Assembly (NCBI GenBank): GCA_046316025.1 | Contig: JBKCXU010000047.1 | Location: forward strand, 1 to 64,000 | Length of the DNA: 64,000 nucleotides | Source: JAJTHJ01 sp046316025 | GTDB taxonomy: Bacteria > Pseudomonadota > Gammaproteobacteria > Burkholderiales > Burkholderiaceae_F | Direction: 5' to 3' | Shown here: piece after piece, positions 8,706 through 17,771 of the stretch | Layout of the letters: every line of letters begins with the position of its first letter | How positions within the stretch are numbered: position 1 is the stretch's first letter | The notes under the pieces: generated by a model | What the model saw: only the letters and a program-made list of their open reading frames with translations | What the model was told of the DNA's origin: nothing | Database searches by the model: none | Position numbers and translations under genes: made by a program

Positions 8706-9365
8706 ATGCTGCAAACCGTCGAACTCCAAACCACCCCCTCCCCCTCCGCGAGCATCGTCTGGCTGCACGGCCTCGGCGCGGACGGGTACGACTTCGTACC
8801 GGTGGTCAAGGAACTGGAGGCGCTCGGCGCCCCGCCCGTACGCTACGTGTTCCCGCACGCACCGATGCGACCGGTGACGATCAACGGCGGCATGACGATG
8901 CGCGCCTGGTACGACATCCTCGGCACCGAGTTGACTCGCCGCGAGGACGAAGCCGGGGTGCGCGAGTCGCAGCGGCAGGTCGAAGCGTTGATCGCGCAAG
9001 AAGAAAGCCGCGGCATCGCGCGCAGCCGCATCGTGCTGGCCGGCTTCTCTCAGGGCGGCGCCATCACGCTGCACACCGGCCTTCGGCAGACCGCGCCGCT
9101 GGCGGGCCTGCTCGCGCTCTCGACCTACCTGCCGCTCGCTGCGAGCCTCGCTGCCGAGCGCGCCGCCGCCAGCCAAGGCGTGCCGATCCTGATGGCGCAC
9201 GGGACGCAGGACCCGATCATCCCGCTCGCCCGCGCGACCGAATCGCGCGACGCGCTGCGCGCGCTTGGCTATGCGGTGCAGTGGCAGCAGTACCCGATGC
9301 CGCACAGCGTGTGCGCGGAAGAAATCGAACTGATCGCCGGGTTCCTGCGCGCCGTCATCGCTTAG
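8706..9365 (+). CDS. Alpha/beta-hydrolase, carboxylesterase/phospholipase family (YpfH-like)
   Basis: 219 residues, single alpha/beta-hydrolase domain. Nucleophile elbow GFSQGG with Ser115; the acid is the Asp in HGTQDPIIP and the base the His in PMPHSVCAEE. WLHGLGADGYDF near the N-terminus forms the oxyanion region. This is the abhydrolase_2 carboxylesterase/acyl-protein thioesterase group; the true substrate is unknown. No signal peptide, so cytosolic. The ATG at 8706 has no Shine-Dalgarno sequence: it is preceded directly by TTTTCAC heptads. Possible starts further upstream (8628, 8635) lie inside the repeat and are less likely. Confidence 0.9.
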   Translation: MLQTVELQTTPSPSASIVWLHGLGADGYDFVPVVKELEALGAPPVRYVFPHAPMRPVTINGGMTMRAWYDILGTELTRREDEAGVRESQRQVEALIAQEESRGIARSRIVLAGFSQGGAITLHTGLRQTAPLAGLLALSTYLPLAASLAAERAAASQGVPILMAHGTQDPIIPLARATESRDALRALGYAVQWQQYPMPHSVCAEEIELIAGFLRAVIA

Positions 9366-10368
9366 CGCGCTGCGCGGCGCGGAAGTCCTGCGGGGAGTGT
9401 CCGATCGCCCGCCGAAAGGCGCGGGCAAAGGCCGACGGGCTCGAGTAGCCGGCGTCGAGCGCAATCGTCGTAATGCTGGAGTCGGTTTCGCGCAGCCGTT
9501 GCGCCGCCAGATGCAGTCGCCAGCCTTGCAGGTAGTCCAAGGGGGTCTGCCCCAATTGGGCACGAAAGCGATCGAAGAACGCCGTGCGCGACAGATGCGC
9601 CCGCTGCGCCAGCGCAGCCAGCGTCCAGCGTCGCTCGGGTTCGGCGTGCATTGCCGCCAAGGGCGCCGCGAGGCGCGGGTCCGTCGCGGCGCCGAGCCAA
9701 CCGCCGGTGTCCCGGGAGGCCAGCAAGACCTCGCGCAGCGTCTGGATGAACAAGATCTCGGCCGCACGGCGCAGAACCGCAGACGACGCCGCACCCGGCT
9801 CCGCAGCTTCCGCCCGTACCAGTTGCAGCGTCGGCGCCACCCGCCGACAGGCTCGGCTGCCGGCCCGTAGAGGCACTGCGGCCGGCAGCGCAGCGACAAT
9901 GGTGTCGGCGGCGCGCGTGTCGGCGACAAAGCTTGCGGACAGCAGGCGCGCAATCGCGCCACCACCACCGTAACGTAACGTCGTGGCGGCGCGATCGCGC
10001 CGATCGATACCGGCCACCTCGGCAATGCGGGCGGCACGCCGACCTGGCCGGTCCGCGAGGGCGTGTACGTCGTCTCGGGGCAGCAAGACAAGGTCGCCCG
10101 CGCCGAGATGCAGGGGTGCCGATCCGCCCGCGACGGACAGCACGCACTGCCCGTCGAGAACGGCGTGGACCGCAGCGAGACGACCGCCCGGCAGTTCAAT
10201 GGCCCACGGCGCGCTGAGTTCGCTGACGCAGAAGAACCAGCCCCGAAAGTGCAGCGCATCGAGCACGCGGGCAATCAGCTCGGCGCGCACCGTACTCGCG
10301 GCATCGAGATCGGTACGCGCGGACGCGCGTGCCGGCGCGCTTCGACCTATCGTGCTCACGAGGTTCAC
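9355..10368 (-). CDS. AraC-family transcriptional regulator with cupin sensor domain
   Basis: About 337 residues. N-terminal cupin-like sensor (AraC_binding/cupin_6 type, DLVLLPRDDVHAL) and C-terminal double helix-turn-helix with FDRFRAQLGQTPLDYLQGWRLHLAAQRL and the hallmark IALDAGYSSPSAFARAFRRAIGHSPQDFR. The frame is open to 10443, but that start would overlap the divergent dioxygenase; GTG at 10368 or 10359 leaves a 16- to 25-bp gap and is preferred. Divergent arrangement suggests control of the dioxygenase and NmrA-like genes (inference). Its 3-prime end overlaps the esterase gene end by a few bases. Confidence 0.85.
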   Translation of the reverse strand: MNLVSTIGRSAPARASARTDLDAASTVRAELIARVLDALHFRGWFFCVSELSAPWAIELPGGRLAAVHAVLDGQCVLSVAGGSAPLHLGAGDLVLLPRDDVHALADRPGRRAARIAEVAGIDRRDRAATTLRYGGGGAIARLLSASFVADTRAADTIVAALPAAVPLRAGSRACRRVAPTLQLVRAEAAEPGAASSAVLRRAAEILFIQTLREVLLASRDTGGWLGAATDPRLAAPLAAMHAEPERRWTLAALAQRAHLSRTAFFDRFRAQLGQTPLDYLQGWRLHLAAQRLRETDSSITTIALDAGYSSPSAFARAFRRAIGHSPQDFRAAQRAKR

Positions 10369-10384
10369 ACCGGAGATTGCATCG

Positions 10385-11068
10385 ATGCCAGTGTCGCATG
10401 CCCCGCGCCGCCGCCTGCTGCGCCTGATCGGCCGTGCCGCCACGCTCTGGCCGCTTGCCGTGGTCGCCCAGACGCCACCGCTGAAGCCGACGCCAGCGGT
10501 GACGGTAGGCCCGTTTTATCCGCCGGACCCGATGGGGCTTCCCTTCTTTCGGGCGCAGGCCCTGCACCCGCTGCCGAAAGGAAACGACTTGATGACGGGC
10601 AAAGACGGTCGGCGCGCCGAGGGCGAACCGATCCGCATCGGCGGGCGCACTCTCGATACGGCCGGGCGACCGGTGGCCGGCGCGACGGTCGAGATCTGGC
10701 AGGTCGATGCACGCGGCCACTACGCCGTCGAAGTCGGCGCCGATCGCGATCCCGGCTTCGCCGGTTACGGGGTCGACCGCAGCGACTCGGCGGGGCGCTA
10801 CGCGTTCGTCACACTGCGGCCGCGCGGCTATGCGCGCTACGGCGGGTTGATTCGGCGCGCGGCGCACATCCACATTCGCGTCGAAGTGGCGGGCCGCCCG
10901 CCGCTCGCTTCGGAAATTTGGTTTGCCGACGAACCGGGTAACGAGCGCGACAGTTTTGTCGGTCGCATCGAGGACCCCGTGCTGCGCGAGCGAATGCTCG
11001 TGCGCTTGACGCGCGGCGACGAGGGATTGTGGCAAGGCGTGTTCGACGTGGTGATGCCGGACGCGTGA
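10385..11068 (+). CDS. Secreted intradiol ring-cleavage dioxygenase-like protein
   Basis: 227 residues. N-terminal export signal with RRRLLRL and a hydrophobic core to about residue 28. The intradiol dioxygenase domain follows, with EIWQVDARGHY, and all four non-heme iron ligands expected from protocatechuate 3,4-dioxygenase in place: Tyr113, Tyr149, His161, His163 (AAHIHIRV). Proteins of this exported group act on catecholic compounds or as periplasmic homologues of unknown substrate. ATG at 10385, very close to the divergent AraC gene. The NmrA-like gene follows after 9 bp. Confidence 0.85.
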   Translation: MPVSHAPRRRLLRLIGRAATLWPLAVVAQTPPLKPTPAVTVGPFYPPDPMGLPFFRAQALHPLPKGNDLMTGKDGRRAEGEPIRIGGRTLDTAGRPVAGATVEIWQVDARGHYAVEVGADRDPGFAGYGVDRSDSAGRYAFVTLRPRGYARYGGLIRRAAHIHIRVEVAGRPPLASEIWFADEPGNERDSFVGRIEDPVLRERMLVRLTRGDEGLWQGVFDVVMPDA

Positions 11069-11077
11069 GGGACAGCG

Positions 11078-11758
11078 ATGAGACTGCTCGTCTTTGGCGC
11101 GACCGGCGCCACAGGAAAGGAAGTGCTACGACTGGCCTCGGCCGAGGGTTGGAACGCACATGCCTTCGTCCGCGCCAACGCCGACCGCCAAGTGGCGGAG
11201 TTCGCCGAGCGGATGCATCGGGGCGACGTCACCGACCCCGCGGCGACGACCCCCGCGCTGGCGGGCGTCGATGCGGTTGCGGTCTGTCTCGGCATTTCGC
11301 GTCGCTCTCGTTCCCCCTTTGCGCCGCTCGTTTCGCCTGCCGATCTGACGTCGCGGGCGACGGCGGCGATCGTCGCCGGCATGCGTGCGCAGCGTGTGCG
11401 ACGGATCGTCTACGTCAGCGCTTTCGGTGCCGGCGAAAGCTGGGGCGAGATCCCCTGGTGGGGTCGGGCCTTCATCGCGGCCAGCCGCGTGCGCTTCTCC
11501 ATCGCCGACCACACGCGCAGCGAGGCGCTGCTGGCCGCTTCCGGTCTGGACTGGACGGCGCTGCGCCCCATGATGCTCGACGATCGGCCTGCGACACAGC
11601 CGGCGCGGGAGATGCGGCCGGGCGATTCGTTGTTGAACAAGGTGCCCCGCGCGGCGCTGGCGCGCACGATCCTGCGGGCCCTGGCTGATCGCGGGAGCTA
11701 CGGGCGCGCGCTCCCGCTCTCAGCGGATCGACCACGAGCGGCTACGCACCGCGCTTGA
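11078..11758 (+). CDS. NAD(P)-binding oxidoreductase, NmrA/SDR-like
   Basis: 226 residues. N-terminal Rossmann nucleotide-binding loop GATGATGKEVLRLA (residues 7-20), then VVCLGIS-like and RRIVYVSAFGAGES strands typical of atypical short-chain dehydrogenases (NAD(P)H-binding, PF13460). No Tyr-xxx-Lys catalytic pair is obvious, so a reductase or regulatory role cannot be told apart. Likely transcribed with the dioxygenase (9-bp gap). Its 3-prime end overlaps the end of the convergent WrbA-like pseudogene by 17 bases. Confidence 0.85.
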   Translation: MRLLVFGATGATGKEVLRLASAEGWNAHAFVRANADRQVAEFAERMHRGDVTDPAATTPALAGVDAVAVCLGISRRSRSPFAPLVSPADLTSRATAAIVAGMRAQRVRRIVYVSAFGAGESWGEIPWWGRAFIAASRVRFSIADHTRSEALLAASGLDWTALRPMMLDDRPATQPAREMRPGDSLLNKVPRAALARTILRALADRGSYGRALPLSADRPRAATHRA

Positions 11759-12323
11759 AGCGCAGTGCAGTCTCCGCCACGCGGGCGCCGAACAGGCGCG
11801 CGGTCTCGAGGTCGCCCGGCAGCGGGCCGTCGTCCGGCCCAACATCGGCCGGCGACTGGGCCAAGGCACCACCAAAGCCGCCCAGCCAGTTCACGTCGTT
11901 GCGGGTGGACGCCTTGACGTTGGCCGGCATCAACCCGGTACCGACCCAGATCATGCTTTGCTGCATTGCCAGCGTGAACATGTAGCTGATGGTCGAGTAC
12001 TTGTCGCCGTTGATGGTGGCCGAGTTGGTGAAGCCCGCGGCGACTTTGTTCTTCCAGGCTTGACCGAACCAGGGTTTGGACGACGCGTCGGCGAACTTCT
12101 TGAACTGCCAGGACGGGCCGCCCATGTACGTGGGCGCACCGAAGACGATGGCATCGGCGGCGGCGAGCTTGTCCCACCCGCCTTCGGGCAGATTGCCCTC
12201 GGCGTCGATGGCGAGCGACTCGACCCGGGCGCCCGCCACGCCGGCGACGCCGGCGTGCACGGCCTCGGCCTACTTGCGGGTGTGGCCGTAGCCACTGTGG
12301 AAGACGATAACGATATTGGCCAT
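11742..12323 (-). pseudogene. WrbA-like flavodoxin-fold NAD(P)H:quinone oxidoreductase, interrupted by in-frame TAG
   Basis: From ATG at 12323 the frame reads MANIVIVFHSGYGHTRK, then TAG (12270-12272), then AEAVHAGVAGVAGARVESL and a full flavodoxin-like protein to 11742. SGYGHT is the FMN phosphate loop and FGAPTYMGGPSWQFKKF the second flavin loop, so both sides belong to one gene of 193 codons. A single base change (CAG or similar to TAG) explains it. The downstream GTG at 12260 has no flavin phosphate loop, so reinitiation would not give a working enzyme. Clustered with doxX and pirin. Either a real pseudogene or a sequence error. Confidence 0.85.
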
Positions 12324-12362
12324 GTTATCCATCTCCAGTGGGTTGAAGGAAAAAGTGGGTGC

Positions 12363-12773
12363 TCAGCTCGCGCGCCGCGCATCGAGACTGAAGCCGCCGG
12401 GACCAAGGGCCACCACCATCATCATGCCGCCCGCCACCGCCAGGTTCTTCATGAACATCAGCATCTGTATCCGCTGCTGATCGACCGGCATCGCCCAGTA
12501 GTTGTGGAAGATCACCGAGGCGATCAGGGTGAACACCGCCAGCGCCAGCGCCGCCCAGCGCGCCTTGTAGCCGACCGCCAGCGCCAGCCCGCCGACGATC
12601 TCCAGCGCGATGGTGCCGATAGCGAGCAGCGTGGGCAGCGGCAGCCCCTTGGAGGCGATGTAGCCGACGGTGCCGTCGAAGCCGCCGATCTTGGAGACGC
12701 CGGCCAGCACGAACATCAGCGCGAGCAGGATGCGGCCGGCGAGCGCCGCGAAGTCATTGAGATTCGAGTTCAT
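12363..12773 (-). CDS. DoxX family membrane protein
   Basis: 136 residues, four predicted membrane helices, with the family features GRILLALMFVLAGVSKI and GYIASKGLP followed by LEIVGGLALAVGY. DoxX-like proteins are small inner-membrane proteins linked to quinone or thiol redox stress; the reaction is unknown. ATG at 12773. Lies between the WrbA-like pseudogene and pirin, all on the same strand and probably one transcript controlled by the divergent LysR gene. Confidence 0.9.
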   Translation of the reverse strand: MNSNLNDFAALAGRILLALMFVLAGVSKIGGFDGTVGYIASKGLPLPTLLAIGTIALEIVGGLALAVGYKARWAALALAVFTLIASVIFHNYWAMPVDQQRIQMLMFMKNLAVAGGMMMVVALGPGGFSLDARRAS

Positions 12774-12804
12774 GAAGTTTGCTCCAGAGTCGTTGGTGGA
12801 AACA

Positions 12805-13503
<699 letters not shown>

Positions 13504-13671
13504 CGAAGTCTCCTTTCCCGGGTTTGGATCAACCCGTGCAGTTTGGATCAACGGACCTTCGGCCGCAGCTGCGGTGCGAACGCCCATCGGCATGAAAAGC
13601 ATCTTCGGCCAATTCCCCAGCAAAGTCATCGGGATTAGACTGACGGAGTCGTTCAAATCCATTCAACGACC

Positions 13672-14598
13672 GTGCCGGCCCCTGTGCTCACCCTCGATTC
13701 CCTGCAACTGGTGGACGCCATAGCCCGCCGCGGCAGCTTTGCGGCTGCGGCCAAGGAGCTGGGCCGCGTGCCTTCGGCGGTCACCTACGCGGTGCGCCGG
13801 CTGGAGGACGATCTCGACGTGCTGCTGTTCGACCGCCGCGGCTACCGCGCGCGGCTGACCCCCGCCGGCGCAGAGCTGCTGCGCGAGGGCCGCCACCTGC
13901 TCGCCGGCGCCGACGACCTGGCGCGCCGCGTGCGGCGCTTTGCCAAAGGTTGGGAGCAGGAGTTGCGCATTGCGCTGGACGCCATCGTGCCCTTCGACCG
14001 GCTGCTGCCGTTGCTGGCGCGCTTTTGCGAGGCGGCGCCGACGCAACTGCGCATCGCGCACGAAGTGCTGGGCGGCACCTGGGACGCGCTCGTGACCGGC
14101 CGCGCGGATCTCGCCATCGGCGCGCCCGAGCAGGGGCCGGAACAAGCCCGCCTCGGCGCGGGCTACCGGACGTTGTTGCTCGGCCGCGTGCAATTCGTCT
14201 TCGCAATCGCGCCCAACCATCCGCTCGCCGCGCTGCCCGAGCCACTGCCGCTGGCGGAACTACGGCGGCAGCGGCAGATCGTCGTTGGCGACACCTCGCA
14301 GCGTCTTGCGCCGCGCGCCGCGGGGCTGCTCGGCGTGCCCGACGTACTGACGGTGCCGACGATAGAAGCGAAGATCGCCGCCCAGATCGCGGGGCTGGGC
14401 GTGGGCTTCGTGCCCGAACCACTGGCGCGCGCCGCGATCGCCGCCGGCCAGCTCGTCGTCAAGCGCACCGAGCACGCCCGCGGCGGGCAGACCTCGCCGC
14501 TGCACGTGGCCTGGCGCACCGACGCGCGCGGCAAAGCGCTCGACTGGTGGCTGGAAGAGTTGAAGCAGCCCGCGGTGCAACGGGCGCTGGTCGCATGA
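13672..14598 (+). CDS. LysR-family transcriptional regulator
   Basis: 308 residues starting with GTG at 13672. N-terminal helix-turn-helix (LQLVDAIARRGSFAAAAKELGRVPSAVTYAVRRLEDDLDV, residues about 10-50) and a type 2 periplasmic-binding-like effector domain. The divergent position against pirin-doxX-wrbA is the classical LysR arrangement, so it probably controls them; the inducer is unknown. Its TGA overlaps the gluQ ATG (ATGA), which couples an unrelated tRNA-modification gene to the regulator. Confidence 0.93.
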   Translation: MPAPVLTLDSLQLVDAIARRGSFAAAAKELGRVPSAVTYAVRRLEDDLDVLLFDRRGYRARLTPAGAELLREGRHLLAGADDLARRVRRFAKGWEQELRIALDAIVPFDRLLPLLARFCEAAPTQLRIAHEVLGGTWDALVTGRADLAIGAPEQGPEQARLGAGYRTLLLGRVQFVFAIAPNHPLAALPEPLPLAELRRQRQIVVGDTSQRLAPRAAGLLGVPDVLTVPTIEAKIAAQIAGLGVGFVPEPLARAAIAAGQLVVKRTEHARGGQTSPLHVAWRTDARGKALDWWLEELKQPAVQRALVA

Positions 14599-15494
14599 CC
14601 TACCGCGGCCGCTTCGCACCCTCGCCCACCGGGCCGTTGCATCTCGGTTCGCTCGTGGCCGCGCTCGCCAGCTGGCTCGACGCGCGGGCGCACGGCGGCG
14701 CGTGGCTGGTGCGGATCGAAGACCTCGATCCGCCGCGCGAAGTGCCCGGCGCGGCACAAGACATCCTGACCACACTCGCGCGGCTGGGCATGGTGTCGGA
14801 CGAGCCGGTGCTATTCCAGAGCACGCGCGGCGCAGCCTATGAGCACGCTTTCGAGCGGCTGCGCGCGGCGGGGCTCGTCTATGGCTGCTCCTGCTCGCGC
14901 AAGGAGATCGAGGACGCCATCGCGCAACGCCCCGGCTGGCCGGCAGGCGTCTACCCCGGCACCTGCCGCGCGCACCCGCCCGACGAAGCGCGGGTGCGCG
15001 CGTGGCGCTTTTGGGTACCCGCGGGTGTCGTTGCGTTCATCGACCGGCACGCGGGCCGTTACGAGCAGGACGTCGCGCGCGAAGTGGGCGACTTCGTGCT
15101 GCGCCGGGCCGACGGGCTGTGGGCCTACCAATTGGCGGTCGTCGTGGACGACGCGGCACAGGGCATCACCGACGTAGTGCGCGGCGTCGACCTGCTCGAC
15201 AACACGCCGCGGCAGATTCTCTTGCAGCAGGCTCTCGGTCTGCCCACACCGAGCTATCTGCACGTGCGTGTAGTCGTCAACGCCGCCGGCGAAAAACTCT
15301 CGAAGCAGACGGGCGCGGCGCCGCTCGATCTGGGTGCCCCGCTGGCGGAACTGGAACGTGCCGCTGCCCACCTGCGCCTGCCGCGCGTGGGCGCGGACTC
15401 GGTGCCGGCGTTTCTGCGCGCGGCCACCGCGCTCTGGGCCGAGCGACATGCACCCGCCGATACAATGACCGCAGGAGATGCGCACCATGGCTGA
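14595..15494 (+). CDS. gluQ: Glutamyl-Q tRNA(Asp) synthetase
   Basis: 299 residues, equivalent to the catalytic half of GluRS without an anticodon-binding domain. It glutamylates the queuosine at position 34 of tRNA-Asp. Motifs: FAPSPTGPLHLGSL (HIGH equivalent), zinc site CSCSRKE with YPGTCR, and KLSKQTG (KMSKS equivalent). ATG at 14595 overlaps the LysR stop. The full-length gltX at 45233-46642 confirms this is the paralogue, not GluRS. Confidence 0.94.
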   Translation: MTYRGRFAPSPTGPLHLGSLVAALASWLDARAHGGAWLVRIEDLDPPREVPGAAQDILTTLARLGMVSDEPVLFQSTRGAAYEHAFERLRAAGLVYGCSCSRKEIEDAIAQRPGWPAGVYPGTCRAHPPDEARVRAWRFWVPAGVVAFIDRHAGRYEQDVAREVGDFVLRRADGLWAYQLAVVVDDAAQGITDVVRGVDLLDNTPRQILLQQALGLPTPSYLHVRVVVNAAGEKLSKQTGAAPLDLGAPLAELERAAAHLRLPRVGADSVPAFLRAATALWAERHAPADTMTAGDAHHG

Positions 15495-15972
15495 CGACAC
15501 CGACATTGCGACCCTGCGCCGCATCCTGCACGACTATCGCCGTATTGCCGTGGTCGGCATCAGCGCCGAGTGGCACCGGCCCAGCTACTTCGTCGGCAAG
15601 TATCTGCTGGAGCACGGCTACACGATGATCCCGGTCAACCCCAAGTACGCGAGCGTGCTGGGCCAGCCCTGCTACCCCGACCTTGGCGCCGCGCGCGCGG
15701 CGGGGCAGATCGACATGGTGGATTGCTTTCGCAAGAGTGAGGACATCGTGCCGCTGGCGCAGCAGGCCATCGCCATCGGCGCACGCTGTCTTTGGATGCA
15801 ACTGGGCGTGCGCAACGCAGAAGCCGCCGCGCTCGCCCGCGCCGCCGGACTCGACGTCGTGCAAGACCGCTGCGTGAAGATCGAACACGGGCGCCTGTTC
15901 GGTGGGTTGAACTGGGCGGGAGTGAACACGCGGGTGATCTCGGCCAAGCGGCCGCGGCAGTTGGCGTACTGA
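15487..15972 (+). CDS. CoA-binding domain protein (YccU-like)
   Basis: 161 residues from ATG at 15487, chosen because GGAG lies 9 bases upstream; an ATG at 15478 in the same frame is also possible. Single Rossmann-type CoA-binding domain: IAVVGISAEWHRPSYFVGKYLLEHGY, then IPVNPKY and the conserved WMQLGVRNAEAA. Function of this family is poorly known. Slightly overlaps the end of gluQ, so likely in the same transcript. Confidence 0.88.
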   Translation: MADDTDIATLRRILHDYRRIAVVGISAEWHRPSYFVGKYLLEHGYTMIPVNPKYASVLGQPCYPDLGAARAAGQIDMVDCFRKSEDIVPLAQQAIAIGARCLWMQLGVRNAEAAALARAAGLDVVQDRCVKIEHGRLFGGLNWAGVNTRVISAKRPRQLAY

Positions 15973-15982
15973 ACCAAATACG

Positions 15983-16065
15983 GTTGTCGGTTGGCAGTGG
16001 TCTGTTGTCCGTTGGGGGCAAGGCACGGCGCCGACAGACGACGGACAACGGAAGACAGATAACCG
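15983..16065 (+). repeat. Heptanucleotide repeat locus 2 (metY leader, inverted arrays)
   Basis: Five consecutive heptads GTTGTCG, GTTGGCA, GTGGTCT, GTTGTCC, GTTGGGG (15983-16017), a 13-bp spacer, then five heptads of the complementary type CCGACAG, ACGACGG, ACAACGG, AAGACAG, ATAACCG (16031-16065). The second array abuts the metY ATG without any gap and there is no Shine-Dalgarno sequence. The two arrays can fold into one imperfect hairpin. Confidence 0.85.
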
Positions 16066-17361
16066 ATGGACCACCGCTTCGGCATAGAAACCCTCTGCCT
16101 GCACGCCGGCCAGTTGCCGGACGCAGCCACCGGCAGCCGCGCGCAGCCGATCTACCAGACCACGAGCTACGTGTTCGACTCGGCCGACCACGCGGCGAGT
16201 CTGTTCAATCTCCAGACCTTCGGCAACGTCTACTCGCGGATCAGCAATCCGACGGTGGCCGTGCTGGAAGAGCGCATCGCCGCGCTGGAAAACGGCCGCG
16301 CCGCGCTCGCCACCGCAAGCGGCATGGCGGCGCAACTGACGGCCATTCTCGCCATCGTGCAACCGGGGCAACACATCGTCGCCTCCAGCCTGCTGTATGG
16401 CGGCACCTATTCGCAACTGGACGTGACGCTGCGCAAGTACGGCATCGAGACGAGCTTCGTCGACCCCGACGATCCCGAGAACTTCCGCCGCGCGCTGCGG
16501 CCGGAGACGCGGCTCGTCTACGCAGAGACGCTGGGCAACCCGAAGATCAACGTGCTGGACATCGAACCGGTGGCGGCGATTGCGCACGGCGCCGGCGTGC
16601 CGTTGATGATCGACAACACGATGGCCTCGCCGTACCTGTGCCGGCCGTTCGACTGGGGTGCGGACATCGTCGTGCATTCGGTGACCAAGTACCTGGGCGG
16701 GCACGGCACCACGCTGGGCGGCGCGCTCGTGGAAAGCGGCAAGTTCGACTGGGGCAACGGCAACTTTCAGGACATGGTGCTGCCATCCAAGGGCTACCAC
16801 GGCGTGAAGTTCTGGGAGACCTTCGGCGACTTTGCCTACACGATGAAGGCGCGGATGGAAGTGCTGCGCGTACACGGCGCGTCGCTGGCGCCGCTGTCGG
16901 CCTTCCTGCTGCTGCAAGGGATCGAAACGCTGCACCTGCGGATGGACCGCCATTGCCAGAACGCGCGGCGGGTGGCCGAGTTTCTGCTTGCGCATCCGCA
17001 AGTGGCCTGGGTCAACTGGCCGGGGCTGCGATCAAGCCCGTACTACGCGCTCGCCCGCAAGTACCTGCGGCCAGTCGATGGCGAACCGGGCGCCTCCGGC
17101 GTGATGACTTTCGGCGTCAAAGGCGGCGCCACGGCCGGGGAGAAGTTCATCGACAGCGTGCAGTTTCTGTCGCACCTGGCGAACATTGGGGATGCGAAGT
17201 CGCTGGTGATCCACCCGGCAAGCACCACGCACCGGCAGTTGTCGGAAGAAGATCAGCTCAAGGCGGGAGTGTCGCCCGACATGATCCGCTTGTCGGTCGG
17301 GCTGGAGTCGATCGACGACATTATGTGGGACTTGGATCAGGCGCTGGCGAAGTGTCGCTGA
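16066..17361 (+). CDS. metY: O-acetylhomoserine aminocarboxypropyltransferase (sulfhydrylase)
   Basis: 431 residues. PLP enzyme of the Cys/Met metabolism family that makes homocysteine from O-acetylhomoserine and sulfide. Catalytic Lys208 in HSVTKYLGGHG; SGMAAQLTAI, ETLGNPKINVLDI and SLVIHPASTTHRQLS are family blocks. The length of about 430 and SSLLYGGTYSQLDVT fit O-acetylhomoserine sulfhydrylase rather than cystathionine gamma-synthase (about 385). The start codon is directly preceded by a heptad repeat array, so initiation is not by a normal Shine-Dalgarno site. Confidence 0.93.
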   Translation: MDHRFGIETLCLHAGQLPDAATGSRAQPIYQTTSYVFDSADHAASLFNLQTFGNVYSRISNPTVAVLEERIAALENGRAALATASGMAAQLTAILAIVQPGQHIVASSLLYGGTYSQLDVTLRKYGIETSFVDPDDPENFRRALRPETRLVYAETLGNPKINVLDIEPVAAIAHGAGVPLMIDNTMASPYLCRPFDWGADIVVHSVTKYLGGHGTTLGGALVESGKFDWGNGNFQDMVLPSKGYHGVKFWETFGDFAYTMKARMEVLRVHGASLAPLSAFLLLQGIETLHLRMDRHCQNARRVAEFLLAHPQVAWVNWPGLRSSPYYALARKYLRPVDGEPGASGVMTFGVKGGATAGEKFIDSVQFLSHLANIGDAKSLVIHPASTTHRQLSEEDQLKAGVSPDMIRLSVGLESIDDIMWDLDQALAKCR

Positions 17362-17411
17362 AACAAGATCGAATGCCTAAAGCCTCTACCAGAAGTTGAA
17401 GGAGCGACCCA

Positions 17412-17771
17412 CTACTGGCTCTTTCGGCACCCTTGCATCTCCTTCAGATACGGGCCAAGTATCCTTCTCTCTTGCGCGTCCTGCTTGTTTTGTACGGCGA
17501 ACGTGGCTTCCTGCCACTTCTCGCGGCTGAGGTTCGACTCAAGTACATCCAGCACGCACTGACAGAAAACATCCGTAGCTGCGACCCCATCGCCCCGGGA
17601 AACGCCTTGGTCGGTACATCCTTTCTTGATCCCGGACTTGTACATACGTATCTCTACGTCGGTAACGCTTGAAGGGGTTGAGTGAGGGGACACGCCCACG
17701 CAACCAGCGAGCGCAATAAGCACAAGAATGCCGAGTACTCGTGAAGCGCGTACCACCGAAGTCGCAGTCAT
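17412..17771 (-). CDS. Small putative lipoprotein
   Basis: 119 residues, family not recognised. Signal peptide with lipobox IALAGC, so probably lipid-anchored in the envelope after cleavage before Cys24. The mature part has three further Cys (GCTDQG, VFCQCVLD) and ends CRKSQ. The ATG overlaps the TGA of rhlE (ATGA), implying translation after the helicase gene. Base composition is lower in GC than neighbours. Confidence 0.72.
   Translation of the reverse strand: MTATSVVRASRVLGILVLIALAGCVGVSPHSTPSSVTDVEIRMYKSGIKKGCTDQGVSRGDGVAATDVFCQCVLDVLESNLSREKWQEATFAVQNKQDAQERRILGPYLKEMQGCRKSQ

Noticed and set aside
10369..10443. Longer AraC regulator start at 10443
   Set aside because: It would overlap the start of the divergent dioxygenase by about 60 bp; the added residues are basic and not family-like.
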